Below, piece by piece: positions 44,201 through 55,879 of a stretch of 64,000 bases of DNA; the first letter of the stretch is position 1; each line of letters opens with the position of its first letter. Location of the stretch: the NCBI GenBank assembly GCA_018466975.1, contig CM031561.1, forward strand, positions 4,278,001-4,342,000, in the 5' to 3' direction. The position numbers were made by a program, and so were the translations under genes. Source of the stretch: Sparassis latifolia. Its lineage: Eukaryota; Basidiomycota; Agaricomycetes; Polyporales; Sparassidaceae. The notes beneath the pieces were generated by a model, which saw nothing but the letters and a program-made list of their open reading frames with translations, was not told the origin of the DNA and searched no databases.

Positions 44201-44994
44201 CCATGCAGCGTTGACCAGGGATACAGCACCCCACTTGCGCGACGTCCAGCGAGTGTCTACAGGAAGTCCCGCTCCAGTGAATGAAGGCGACACCCCCAGT
44301 GGCGAAGAAACCTCGCAGTCATCCAACGATGACTGCGCGAATTGTGCCGAGTTGCAACAGGAGTTCCTGGCGCTGGGGCGGGATGGAAGTCCAATTCCAG
44401 GAGAGGATGGCGGACCTCAACACCGTCAAGGCAGAGATCACAGCGGCACTCCAGCGAATCAACCCGCCATCCGCATTTCAAGAAAATGCCCGGAGCATTC
44501 GCGAAGAGGTCAAGTTGGCCATGGAGGAGTTTCGCAGGCCGGTCACCATCGAGCTTCAGGAGAGCGTGAAGTTGGCGGTGGCGGATCTCGTCGCCAAGCG
44601 ACATTGCCTGCCAGAGCTCAAGGAGAAGGTCAACAGGTTGGAGCAAGGCGCGAACCAGACGGTGAGCCAAGCGGACGTCGACAAGCTGCAGGGCGAATTG
44701 GCCGACCTCCGTCATTCGATGGAGCTCCAGGCAGCGCGGTCAGACAGCATGGAGAAGGAGCTCAGGTCTTCGGCGGCAGAGGCGATCGCTCAAGCGAGCA
44801 AGCTGGAGATGGAATTGGCGCTCGCCAAAGAGGATTCGATGGCGGTGGCGACGTCCGCTTTGGATGAAGCGAAGAAGGTGGGGAAGGAGGTGGCGACGGC
44901 GAGAGAGGAAACCTCGCTGGTGGCGAAGTCTCTGGACGCATTCCGAGAGAAGGTCGACTCCGTCATGGTCTTCACCACCTTAAGTACTGGGTGA
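41271..44994 (+). pseudogene. Z gene copy 2: many single-base indels
   Basis: Follows copy 1 exon by exon, but the frame is lost repeatedly by one-base gaps, e.g. at the start (CAGGCGCGCGA against CAGGCCGCGCGA), around 41500, 41625, 42100, 42310, 42480, 42895 and 43130. Yet it has TGG, CGA and CAG where copy 1 has stops. The Cys cluster starts CVGCQEKEWPC (Tyr replaces the first Cys in copy 1). The coiled-coil exon is open from about 44390 to the fused end. The density of tiny gaps suggests decay or sequencing-consensus error. Confidence 0.65.
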
Positions 44995-46336
44995 ATTGCA
45001 TGGTCTGCTCAGGTTCATGTTCCTCTTGGTGTGCCTGCCAGTGGTCGAGGAGGGCACGAACGGGAACACTTGTCATCTTTGAGGGATCGATCCACTGGAA
45101 GTTCTCAGGTAGCATCTCCGCTGGAATAACCTCATTGATGTCGTCTATGCTGTTCAGCTTCGTCCATGGCGACTTGCAGTTCCGAACACCCTTCGCCAAT
45201 GCTGTAAACTGGTCAGCATCTCTCAACACCCAGTGAGAGTGTCATACCGTAGTGATGATTCATGAAGTCTCGAACTTGTACCTTCATCACCTTGAGAGGT
45301 GCTTCCGCCATACCTTCGGGCACCGACGGGAGCAGAGGAAAACCGTTGGCCGTCAACTGAATCTTGTCCATGGCCTGCATGCAATCGGCAGGTGTCTTCT
45401 TCACCGTCACCGTAGTCTCAGTCACACCTAAGGAATCAGGTCAGTGTGCCAGCGACAATGCAACTGAGGTCTTCTTACCGTATTTGCCTTTGGCCCACTC
45501 AGAGAACACCTTTGCTAGAGGCTGGTAAGCACGCAGCCACCCAGGATAGGCCCCGAATGGAGTTTCATTGGTGATGGCGTGGTTGACCTCCACCCTTCAC
45601 TCGGGGGTTAGCAGATGGCGACAGTCGGACGGTCTACGCTCACATCTCTACCTTCAGACTCCCCGCTTCCTTCGGATATGCTAGCATGAATGCCATGCGA
45701 ACGCCCATGGTGTCCCACATAGTCTTGGCGAACTTCTTCAGATATTGCATCATTCGCTGCTCCCTCAGCCTGTCTTAGGTCAGGATTTGCCTTATGCTAC
45801 GTGACAGGAGGTACGCACTTCATTTTCGTCTTATCATCCAGAGTGCCATTGTGCCAACTTTCCGCCTTTTCCTCATACACCTTCTGCTCCTCCTCGGACA
45901 GTTTTGCCCATTCGGCACTCTGTGCGACTCTCCACACCTTGGAGACATTGCAACCCTTATCTGCGGCAAGTGCTCGCGCGGCCTCAGTCACCTTGTCCCT
46001 CTCCAGCGCATCCCACACCTTGAAGGCATTGGGCTTGCCAGAAACATGCATACGCTTTTTCGTCGCTTTCTCCTGCGCATGGCGGGCGTGGTTATTGAGC
46101 CACTCTTGGATTTTCTGCGGTGAGAGTTAGTGGGGACCTCACAGACATGAAACACTGCTCACAGTTTTCACAATGATATCGTCATAATTTGACGTGTCGA
46201 CAAACTGTGTCTTCAGCTTCTGGCGCAAGCTCTGAACCAGAGTCTTGCGTCCCTTGGCATCTGCCGTGTCATAAGACCGCAGCTTCTCAGAGAGTATGGG
46301 CTGATGCTCCGTCAAAATTACAAATCTCGCTGGCAT
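44972..46336 (-). CDS. H gene copy 2: HMG-box-like protein, C-terminally truncated
   Basis: Conceptual exons are 46336-46163, 46114-45819, 45769-45644, 45594-45479, 45427-45248 and 45219-44972. All five introns are GT..AG and in phase; 379 residues. ATG 46336 (MPARFVIL) is preferred over an in-frame upstream one at 46465. Residues about 59-150 include KIQEWLNNHARHA and then WDALERDKVTEAARAL...WAKLSEEEQKVYEEKAESWH, an HMG-box-like three-helix pattern. Later segments (MMQYLKKFAKTMWDTMGVRM; PFGAYPGWLRAY) are protein-like but unnamed. The last exon ends LRW at a deletion that removed the basic C-terminal exons seen in copy 1. Probably DNA-binding; role in the element unknown. Confidence 0.65.
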
Positions 46337-47013
46337 GCTTTCTTGATGTCGAGGATGAGATTTTTGTGTTGGGGCAGTGAAGGGGGTCGATAGTTCAATG
46401 GGCAGTGCTCTGTCCATTTCCTCATCGGCCGCCCACAACTCAACATGCACGTGCTGATGGCCCATTTGGGCTTACACCAATTACCCTCCTCGCCATGGTG
46501 TGTGGTGACTGCTGAAGCATTGTATGTGTATTTTTCGCAGTGGCGGGAGGTGGTAGTAGGTATGCACTAGCATTCATGCCTGGTGAAAGGCAATGTTGAA
46601 TGCCGCTTCTATGGCAGAGCACACCACGCCAACTTCATCTCACGAATGCTGGGCGGAGGCAATCTGGCGATCATCTGCATGCCAATCTGTGGGATAAAGG
46701 GCTTCCTCGGAGTTAGGCTCGGCCAATTAGATGGCAGTGACGAAGGGCCCAGACATGGCGGACCACCCGGCCCGTGATCCGGCATGGCGGCATCATGTCC
46801 GGCTCGGTGGCATGATGAACATGTGAGATGTGCAAGGGACGTGCTTGCAAGCAATATGCAGGCAGATGAATGCATACTGTTCTTTGCCATTCTGGCCCCT
46901 CCTACATTCTCCCCTGCATCTGCAAGCCAACCGCCTGAGCCCGCCATACACCTGTGCGTTCCTTCAACCGATGCATGCTGTAATCGTCCCATTGATTGGC
47001 AGACAGTATCAAG
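46337..47013. promoter_or_regulatory. Divergent H/TET intergenic region, copy 2
   Basis: About 680 bases between the H start (minus) and the TET start (plus), closely matching 31808-32484. No conserved ORF. Presumed bidirectional promoter; no TATA box stands out. Confidence 0.4.
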
Positions 47014-48451
47014 ATGAGCGATCTGTCACCCATGCCACTGACCGATCAGATAGCAGGAGTCTTGGAGCTCATGTTCCGCCGAAAGCTCCATCTGACCACT
47101 CATGCCACCCATTCTGTGCCATCCATAGAAGTGCCTCCGTCCATGCCATCTGCCCTCCTATTGGAGTGCAATGGCATTGCAGATGCTCTTGTGAAGGCCA
47201 TCCGTAATCCTGGTAGTCATTAGTCTTGCCGCAGGTCTGATCACACTGATCATGCCATTGTAATAGTAAGGCTGCAGTGGGACATTGATAGATATTGCGA
47301 CAGCCTTTCGATTCAGCCCACGGGGCAGAATAAAATCCTCAAGGCAGAACTGGAACGGAAGTGGCCTCCTCCATTTGGTGAGAGCGAAATACGCATAGAC
47401 CAGCCCGCCATCCTCATGGACATGCACGGACACATCTTGGCTTGGATACTTCCAAGAGTATTGATACCAGACCACCAGGTGAGTGGCTTGCCCAGCCTTG
47501 CACTGTGATCTGACAAATTTGTCAGATGAAGATGCTCCAAGCGACCAGGGCCCTACACCCAGCAATAGCAGCCAGTAAGCCTTCCAGCACCACCGCCAGT
47601 TGGCGACACAACCCGTTGTACTTCTTGCCTCCTGAGGAGTGTGCCCAATTCCCAGCGGGCTCCTTGTGTCTCTCGCCAGGTTGGTTCCAACAAGTAAGAG
47701 AGGTGGGTCTCCTCGTCACGCCATTTGCCTTGCGTCTGGACAGGCTTTGCAGCATATGGAGTCTGGGAGGCTGGAGACCTCCGCCAGCCTGAAGCTTGAG
47801 GGCGGAAGAAGTTGGCTGCGTGATATTCATGACTCCTCCACATTGCTGGGCGCCATCCTGGCCATCGTTCACCCAACACTATATGCCGCAGGACGCCAGT
47901 GCTTGGGTTTGATCCAGCAAGACCCAGAATTGCGAGAGATGGTGCTGAACTGGTCGTCGCCATTCAATGCGCTCCAGGTGATCGCCAACCGGGAAACTCC
48001 TTTCCACCGAGATAGCAAGACAAGATACACCTTCTACGACCTGTTGGCGATGTTGGGCAACTACACTTGTGCGTGGTTGAACTTCCTCGCCATGCGTGTC
48101 GCCATCGATTATAGTCCTGGAACTGTTATAGCCTTCTGTGGAAAGGCGATTCGTCATGGCGTCACTCGAGCAGATGGCGAAAGGCTCGTCTATGCATACT
48201 TCATGCGAGAGGGTGTCCAGAACAGGCTAGGCATTCCGGCGCCCCACTGGATGCAAGCTTCATATTACGCCTCACACATTGGCATGTGCACAGTTCATCA
48301 CCGAGTCTGCATTCCTAACTCAGAACAGGTCCTAACTGGCTCGCTTATTAGAGGGACATCATGCCAAAGACTGATGGAGATGAGAACACTATGCAGGGGA
48401 TGGAGACTGTCGATTGCAGCTTCATTGGCGGGACAAAGTTGGCGGAGGTGA
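47014..48451 (+). CDS. TET/JBP-family 2-oxoglutarate/Fe(II) dioxygenase
   Basis: Exons 47014-47212, 47267-47478, 47526-47693 and 47744-48451; introns of 54, 47 and 50 nt; 428 residues. The N-terminal part has the LQWDIDRYCDSLSI and ILMDMHGHILAWILP segments. The catalytic double-stranded beta-helix carries HRD (His281, Asp283; codons 48005-48013), then YDLLAMLGNYT, DYSPGTVIAFCGKAIRH (distal His331) and GERLVYAYFMREGV with Arg340, placed to bind 2-oxoglutarate. This HxD..H..R order with YxPGTV and AYFMR is typical of fungal TET/JBP proteins next to KDZ transposases, which oxidise 5-methylcytosine (or thymine in JBP). The core is intact. A net one-base loss at about 48344-48355 changes the last 35 or so residues relative to copy 1. 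Confidence 0.87.
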
Positions 48452-48771
48452 TGGCGAAATGTATGGAGTCACAAATTTCCGAATCCTAGCTGAAGGTTGG
48501 CGAGCGCACGGTACGAGTGCGCATTTCACATCTCGACAGTGTTCAGCTCAAGGTGTAGTTATCACTGATGGCAGCATATGGTTGGCGGACCTCGAAGTTG
48601 GCGGAGGTGGTGGCGAAATGTATTCGGTCGAGAAGTTGTGAGTGCTAGTGAGGCAGATGGCGGCAGTGTTGGCGAGCGCGCAGTGCAAGTGCACGTTTCC
48701 CTTTTGAACATTATGCTACTCCGAGTCAAGGCAAAGTTAGCACTGAGGGCGACATACGATTGGCGGACCTC
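48434..48771. repeat. Two-unit tandem repeat between TET and KDZ, copy 2
   Basis: TTGGCGGAGGTG.TGGCGAAATGTAT, GTTGGCGAGCGC and TTGGCGGACCTC recur in the same order about 165-180 bases apart. It overlaps the TET 3' end and fills the gap before KDZ. Confidence 0.65.
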
Positions 48772-48980
48772 TCACCAACATGGCATCCTTATCTGCATAA
48801 CGCTGATATGGTGCCTAAAGAGACCACGAGGTGATAAGGCCCAGGCACTGCAGCCATTCTTAACCACTTTGATGAGTAGTCTGATGGGCAGCAAGGCCGT
48901 GTGTGATTTGCACGTGTTGTGCAATAGGGACACAATGCTCATCGATTGGCTTGGAATACGACTCCCCACTGACCTGAACC
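48772..48980. other. KDZ upstream region
   Basis: About 200 bases between the tandem repeat and the KDZ ATG; presumably promoter/leader. No clear TATA box. Confidence 0.35.
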
Positions 48981-51900
48981 ATGAGCAGACGCAACAAAAG
49001 CAGGCTCGTTGTAGACCTGGATGATGAGGTTGAGTTTGTGACCAAGGTAGCTAAGCAGACCACTAGGGGAGTACGCTATGTGGATGTACCTTTGCCCATG
49101 CTCACGGGTTCAAATGTGCCATCGCCTTCCAAAAGTCCATCGAAGGCTCCAGCTTCAGGCTCCTTGTTTAACTTGGATGATGGCGACGTCCTGGGCAACA
49201 TAGGTGTGCTGATTCAGCTGGATCCGGTGGCTCGGAAGACAAAGGTGAGCACTCCCGCCATGACCATCTGACGGTCTGACCATGCGCGATAGACCCAGAA
49301 TGACTTCATGAGGGACTGGATACCCCACCATAATGACTATCTTCATGCCATTGTCGAGATGGAAGCCTCGCCTGAGCCCAGAAACTGTGCGGAATGCAAG
49401 GTTGGCGAGGGACGGTGGCAATGCCTGGACTGTATGAGCAGACCGCTCACCTGTTCCGACTGCTGTCGTAACGGCCATCAGCGTGCTCCTTTCCATTGGA
49501 TAGAGCATTGGCAGGGTCAGTATTTTGAGCCGGCATCACTGTATCGGGTTGGCGTCTGCATCCATTTGGGGCATGGCGGAGATCCCTGCCCTCTGGGCAC
49601 CTTCACAGCACATAACAACCCTGCGCCGGTGGTGGCCCCGGGGTCCGATTTCTGGAATGCCTCCAATGAAGACCTAAATGCACATGATGGCGAGGTCTCA
49701 GATGATGGCGAGGTCCCATTCAACTTTGCACCTCTGGCAGGTACCCTTGACGGTGAAGCAAGGCAAACCGATGATGCTCCCGATCCCACTTGGGAGGAAG
49801 ATGTGCCACCGGTGCTCTCCCGGCCACCTCGCCGTGACAGTTACGGGAATCGGATCATAGTCATTGTCGACATCTCTGGCGTTCACCATATCGGCGTTGA
49901 CTGGTGCCAGTGTGAGATGGCAGTGGAGTGTGACATGCAGCTTCTTCAAATGGGACTTTACCCTGGTACCGTCAAGGATCCCCATACCGCCTTCACATTC
50001 GCCGTCCTCGACGATTTCCTTCTGGAGAACAAAGAGTGCAAGACGGCGGCATTGAACTACTACAGCAAGCTCAAACGGGTCACGAGCAATGCCTTCCCTG
50101 GCACCGTTCCCGTAAGTGTTCACATGCATTCCCATGGCCCAACCGTTCATGCCAGTTCCTCGCCAGGACCGTTATCGTGAGCTGATGCGGGTGTCCCGCC
50201 AATGGCGCCAACTCAAATATCGCAAGTGGCACGGCTTCTCACACGATGCCCTCCGTCCTGTGGAGAAGGGTGGCCTCGCCATCTTTTGTCCCGCCTGTCC
50301 CCAGCCTGGGCTCAACCTGCCTTTTGATTGGCAAGCGGATCCAGTGCAGTGGAAGTTCAAATGCGGCTTTGTCATGGATGGCAATTTCAGTGCAGAGCAC
50401 ATGAAGATGAAGCACCCCGAGGAGGACGTCGCCCTCAGTGATGGCCAGGCATTCATGGTCGGCCAAGAGGATTACAAGGCTCATCTGGCGGTGGCCATGG
50501 AGTCCCATCAGGTGCGTGTCTGGCTGCACGTTCTTCTTCTGCCCTTGACTCCTAAGCCCACCAGCGCTCCACTTGTCATGAGCACTGCGCTGTCAATCAG
50601 GCCAATGTGGATCGCGCCAACCTCGACGCCACAGGAATCGGGGCCACTGCTTGCGCCAGACATGGTTTCTTCGTCCCTCATACTGTCGTCGATTTCCAGA
50701 AGGGAGAAAGGTTTGCATATGTCTCTTGTCATGATTCATTCTCACTGACGCACCCTCTGCAGACAAATGAATATGGATTACTCTCTCAGCAATGCGCTCC
50801 TGACCCTCACCGGTATCACCCTCGTCCTCGTCATGTACGACATCATGTGCCAGTATGGCGTCCATGTCTGCAAACGTTTCCGCCACAGCGCCTATCTGAG
50901 GATGCCCTTCGAGCTCAAGATAGACCAAGGCATCGGCTTGTTTCATGTGCACGGACACCAAGATTGCTGCTTCCAATGGTTCTCGCCCAACTTTATAGTT
51001 GGCGCTGGTATGGTCAATGGCGAGGTCATTGAGACCCTGTGGGCACCCACAAATGAGGTCTCAGGCAGTACCAGGGGCATGACCCGAGCTCACCGCCAAG
51101 AAGTCCTTGACGATCACATGAATGACTCCAACTGGAAGAAGACGACTCGCATGGGTGAGCCTGGTTCCTCCTTCCCTATTTGCCACCTGCCTTATGCTGC
51201 CTACAGTGCCAACCTTGATGACAAAGTGGAAACGCGTGCTCCTGGGCTTCCCAAGAAGCAAGGAGTCCTTTGAAGCTTTATCTGCATCCACAGATGAGGA
51301 GGTCCTTGAGGCATGGCAGAAGGAGTACGACGACGCTATGGAGGCTCGCCAAAATGATCCGAAGATTATGGACACCTTCGATGTCCAGCTCAGGAAGGGT
51401 GAGTATCCTTCCATCGTCGTGTGGCATGTAGTTGACATGAATGCAAGCCCCGGGTAAAGACCTCACCCAACTCAGACTGGCGGGCGAGGAGTCCGCCAAG
51501 GGCTTGGAGAAGGGCACCGCCGGATGGTTGTCGACTGGCCTCAAAATTCAAGAAGCACAGTGAGTTTGCCTCGTCTTTACAAAAATAGAGCTCTGACGGC
51601 CTTCAGGCTTAAGCTTGCGAATGATATCCGCAAGGCGGGTCAAAATCCGAGCGTGGCGGAGGACCTCAAGACTCTCGAGCGCCGTCAGCGCCTCGAAGTC
51701 AGCATTCTCACATTCCAACGTCGCTCTGAGAAGTTCATGGGAAGGTTGGAGGACGTTCCCGCCACGGAAGATTGTGACGATGGTGCGCTCTGGGATTCCT
51801 TGGATGAGAATCCTTTTCAAATACACCCGGAGGACGCTGAGTATGGCGAGGATGCGATTCCACCCGAGCAAGCTTCCTTGAATTTACCTTCGCAGATCGG

Positions 51901-52471
51901 ATTCGTGGCCGCCGTCGCCAACGGGCTCCAGACCCTGGCGGCCCAAGAGTTGGAGTTGCGCAAAGGCCTGATGAATGACATCCTCCACGAGCTTTGCATG
52001 GCGCTTGGACTGAAGTCTTACCTCTACCGCAAGAGGGTTCGTCCCGCCAACAGCGTCGGAACCATGACCTGTGCACAGGCAGAGGTTCATGCTGCTGATC
52101 AGACCGTCTTGGCCTGCGCCAGGCTCTATTCCGCCAACCGACGCGCCATTATGCGCTTGGGCGCCACCGATGAAGACTTGGCCCTCTATCGCCCTTTGGA
52201 TAAGAAGGACCTGCACGTGAAGACTGCCATCATTGAGGCTAGCACCTCCGGGCTCAGGAACGTCAACCTGGCTTGGTTCTGGACCATGGATGTCGCTGGA
52301 GATCGAGGTTCATCAGAATGGATGGACGAGTGTTCGTAATTGTCCGATCGATCTCTAGGCCTCCTGCTAATTTACCCTCCAGTCTATAGAGTGAATTGGC
52401 TGCGTGCCAGAGCTCGATATGAGAGATGGAGGGAGGAGCATGTCTTGCAGCCCATTCAGTCATGTTTGTGA
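48981..52471 (+). CDS. KDZ-family transposase with CxC2 domain, apparently intact
   Basis: Conceptual exons 48981-49244, 49293-50111, 50167-50511, 50565-50710, 50763-51154, 51207-51398, 51448-51559, 51607-52335, 52390-52471; introns 47-55 nt; 1026 residues without a stop. Residues about 95-180 form the CxC2 cysteine cluster (CAEC..WQCLDC..LTCSDCC..H..PFHWIEHWQG..LGH.GDPCP). The KDZ core follows: VMDGNF (Asp432), YDIMCQYG (Asp551) and NGEVIETLW (Glu615), my candidate DDE triad, then the Gly-Ser-Thr-rich RGMTRAHRQEVLDDHMND and a C-terminal helical part (ALGLKSYLYRKRVRPANS, NLAWFWTMD). KDZ proteins are thought to cut and paste their element. The final residues (LQPIQSCL) come from the adjacent minisatellite head, so the true C-terminus is probably clipped by some tens of residues. 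Confidence 0.87.
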
Positions 52472-53046
52472 ACTGGACTCCCATTTACCCTGACATTGTC
52501 ATGAACTGGACAGCCAGCGGACGTCGGCCCATCGGTCTGTGTAAGGAGCTGTCAGCGATCGGCTCATGGCGATGAAGGGAATGCTGGAGCGATGGGCCCA
52601 CTGCCATAGGAGTATTTCTGAGCGATCGGCCCACCACCATGATGCAACTATTATACAGGCATGGGCCCACCGCCGCGGTGATAGTTCTGAGCGATGGGCC
52701 CACCGCCATAGGTGTATTTTTGAGCGATCGGCCCACTGCCATGGGGCTATTATACAGCCATCGGCCCACTGCCATAGGTAGTGTTCTGAGCGATCGGCCC
52801 ACCGCCACGGGGCTATTACACAGCCATTGGCCCACCGCCATAGGTAGTGTTCTGAGCGATCAGCCCACCGCCACTAGGGCTATTACACAGCCGTTGGCCC
52901 ACCGCCATAGGTAGTGTTCTGAGCGGTGGGCCGACTGCCATAGGTAGTGTTCTAAGCGATCGGCCCACCGCCATAGGGATATTTCTGAGCGATCAGCCCA
53001 CCGCCACGGGGCTATTGTACAGCCATCGGCCCACCGCCATTGGAGC
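52448..53046. repeat. 33-bp minisatellite, first array after KDZ copy 2
   Basis: Head CAGCCCATTCAGTCATG... then 33-base units, nearly identical to the beginning of the 37108 array. It ends directly at a second head at 53047. Confidence 0.88.
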
Positions 53047-55790
53047 TCAGCCCATTCAGTCATGTTTGTGAACTGGACTCCCATTTACCCTGACATTGTC
53101 ATGAACTGGACAGCCAGCGGACGTCGGCCCATCGGTCTGTGCAAGGAGTTGTAAGTGATCGGCTCATGGCGAGAAAGGAAATGCTGGAGTGATCGGCCCA
53201 CCGCCATAGGAGTATTTCTGAGCGATCGGCCCACCGCCATGGTGCTACTATTATATAGGCATGGGCCCACCGCCACGATGATAGTTCTGAGCGATGGGCC
53301 CACTGCCATAGGTAGTGTTCTGAGTGATGGGCCCACCGTCATAGGTATATTTCTGGGTGATGGGCCCACCGCCACTAGGGCTATTATACAGCCATTGGCC
53401 CACCGCCATAGGTAGTGTTCTGAGCGATCGGCCCACCGCCATAGGTAGTGTTCTAAGCGATCGGCCCACCGCCATAGGGATATTTCTGAGCGATCAGCCC
53501 ACCGCCATGGGGCTATTGTACAGCCATCGGCCCACCGCCATTGGAGCTGTTCTGAGCCATTGGCCGACTGCCATAGGTAGTGTTCTGAGCGATCGGCCCA
53601 TCGCCACGGTGCTATTATACAGCCATCGGCCCACTGCCACCCACCGCCACCATGGTAGTACTGAGCGATGGGCCGACCATCATAGGTATATTTCTGAGCG
53701 ATCGGCCCACCGCCACCGTGGTAGTACTGAGCGATGGGCCGACCACCATAGGTATATTTCTGAGCGATCGGCCCACCGCCACCGTGGTAGTACTGAGCGA
53801 TGGGCCGACCACCATAGGTATATTTTTGAGCGATCGGCCCACTGCCACGGGGCTATTATACAGCCATCGGCCCACCGCCACCGTGGTAGTACTGAGCGAT
53901 GGGCCGACCGCCATAGGTATACTTCTGAGTGATGGGCCCACCGCCATAGGTAGTGTTCTGGGTGATGGGCCCATCACCACTGGGGCTATTATACAGCCAT
54001 CGGCCGACCGCCATAGGTAGTGTTCTGAGCGATGGGCCCACCACCATAGGTAGTGTTCTGAGCGATGGGCCCACCGCCATAGGTAGTGTTCTGGGCGATG
54101 GGCCCACCACCATAGGTAGTGCTCTGAGCGATGGGCCCACCGCCATAGGTAGTGTTCTGGGTGATGGGCCCATCACCACTGGGGCTATTATACAGCCATC
54201 GGCCGACCGTCATAGGTAGTGTTCTGAGTGATGGGCCCACCGCCATAGGTAGTGTTCTGGGTGATGGGCCCATCACCACTGGGGCTATTATACAGCCATC
54301 GGCCGACCGTCATAGGTAGTGTTCTGAGTGATGGGCCCACCACCACTGGGGCTATTATACAGCCATCGGCCGACCGTCATAGGTAGTGTTCTGAGTGATG
54401 GGCCCACCACCACTAGGGCTATTATACAGCCATCGGCCGACCGTCATAGGTAGTGTTCTGAGCGATGGGCCCACCGCCATAGGTAGTGCTCTGAGCGATG
54501 GGCCCACTGCCATAGGTAGTGTTCTGGGTGATGGGCCCACCACCACTGGGGCTATTGTACAGCCATCGGCCCACCGCCATTGGAGCTGTTCTGAGCCATT
54601 GGCCGACTGCCATAGGTAGTGTTCTGAGCGATCGGCCCATCGCCACGGTGCTATTATACAGCCATCGGCCCACTGCCACCCACCGCCACCATGGTAGTAC
54701 TGAGCGATGGGCCGACCATCATAGGTATATTTCTGAGCGATCGGCCCACCGCCACCGTGGTAGTACTGAGCGATGGGCCGACCACCATAGGTATATTTTT
54801 GAGCGATCGGCCCACTGCCACGGGGCTATTATACAGCCATCGGCCCACCGCCACCGTGGTAGTACTGAGCGATGGGCCGACCGCCATAGGTATACTTCTG
54901 AGTGATGGGCCCACCGCCATAGGTAGTGTTCTGGGCGATGGGCCCACCACCACTGGGGCTATTATACAGCCATCGGCCGACTGCCATAGGTAGTGTTCTG
55001 AGCGATGGGCCCACCGCCATAGGTAGTGTTCTGAGCGATGGGCCCACCGCCATAGGTAGTGCTCTGAGCGATGGGCCCACCGCCATAGGTAGTGTTCTGG
55101 GTGATGGGCCCATCACCACTGGGGCTATTATACAGCCATCGGCCGACCGTCATAGGTAGTGTTCTGAGTGATGGGCCCACCACCACTAGGGCTATTATAC
55201 AGCCATCGGCCGACCGTCATAGGTAGTGTTCTGAGCGATGGGCCCACCGCCATAGGTAGTGCTCTGAGCGATGGGCCCACTGCCATAGGTAGTGTTCTGG
55301 GTGATGGGCCCACCACCACTGGGGCTATTATACAGCCATCGGCCGACCACCATAGGTAGTGCTCTGAGCGATGGGCCCACCACCATAGGTAGTGTTCTGG
55401 GCGATGAGCCCACTGCCATAGGTATGTTTCTGAGCGATCGGCCCACCGCCATGATGCTATTATACAGCCATCGGCCCACCGCCACCGTGATAGTACTGAG
55501 CGATCGGCTGACTGCCAGGGGGTAAGTTCTGAGCTATCGGCTGACCATCTCGGGGCTACTATACAGCCATCAGCCCACCGCCATAGGTAGTGTTCTGAGT
55601 AATGGGTGTTATTCTGAGCAGTGGGCCCACCGCCATAGGGGTACTTTTGAGCAGTGGGCCCATCACCATAATGCTATTATTTAGTGATGGGCTGACCGTC
55701 ATAGGGGTACCTCTGAGCAGTGGGCTCACCAACATGGTGTTATTAGTCAGTGATTGATTCACCATTATAATGCTGGCAGTGCCTGGACTC
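53047..55790. repeat. 33-bp minisatellite, left arm of G
   Basis: Head at 53047, then about 80 units. Higher-order repeats occur: blocks at about 53520-53950 recur at about 54560-54930, and a GGGCCCA(C/T)CACCACT...GGCTATTATACAGCC block recurs six to seven times between 53960 and 55340. Contains ORFs on both strands that are repeat artefacts. Confidence 0.85.
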
Positions 55791-55879
55791 AGCAAGACAT
55801 CTAATCGCTAACCTGACACTACATCTCTAGTGGAGTTTTTACAACATGGAGTCCTGCCTGAAACTTATTATAGCTGTCA

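Larger units (their letters stand above)
39523..52447 (+). mobile_element. KDZ-TET composite element, copy 2 (better preserved)
   Basis: Five genes in order P(-) Z(+) H(-) TET(+) KDZ(+). P, TET and KDZ have continuous conceptual frames. H is truncated and fused at its 3' end to Z by a deletion of about 2.25 kb (equivalent to 27151-29403 of copy 1). Z has many small indels. The right edge runs into a minisatellite head that supplies the last residues of KDZ. KDZ elements are DNA transposons known from agaricomycetes, often beside TET/JBP genes. Confidence 0.82.

Noticed and set aside
46583..46777. Small plus-strand ORFs in the H/TET intergenic region
   Set aside because: Short, not tied to splice sites, and no coding-type conservation pattern between copies that I could see.
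53047..55525. Many 60-190-residue ORFs on both strands in the 33-bp arrays
   Set aside because: The unit length is a multiple of three, so open frames follow automatically on several frames; the peptides are 11-residue repeats with no independent coding signal.
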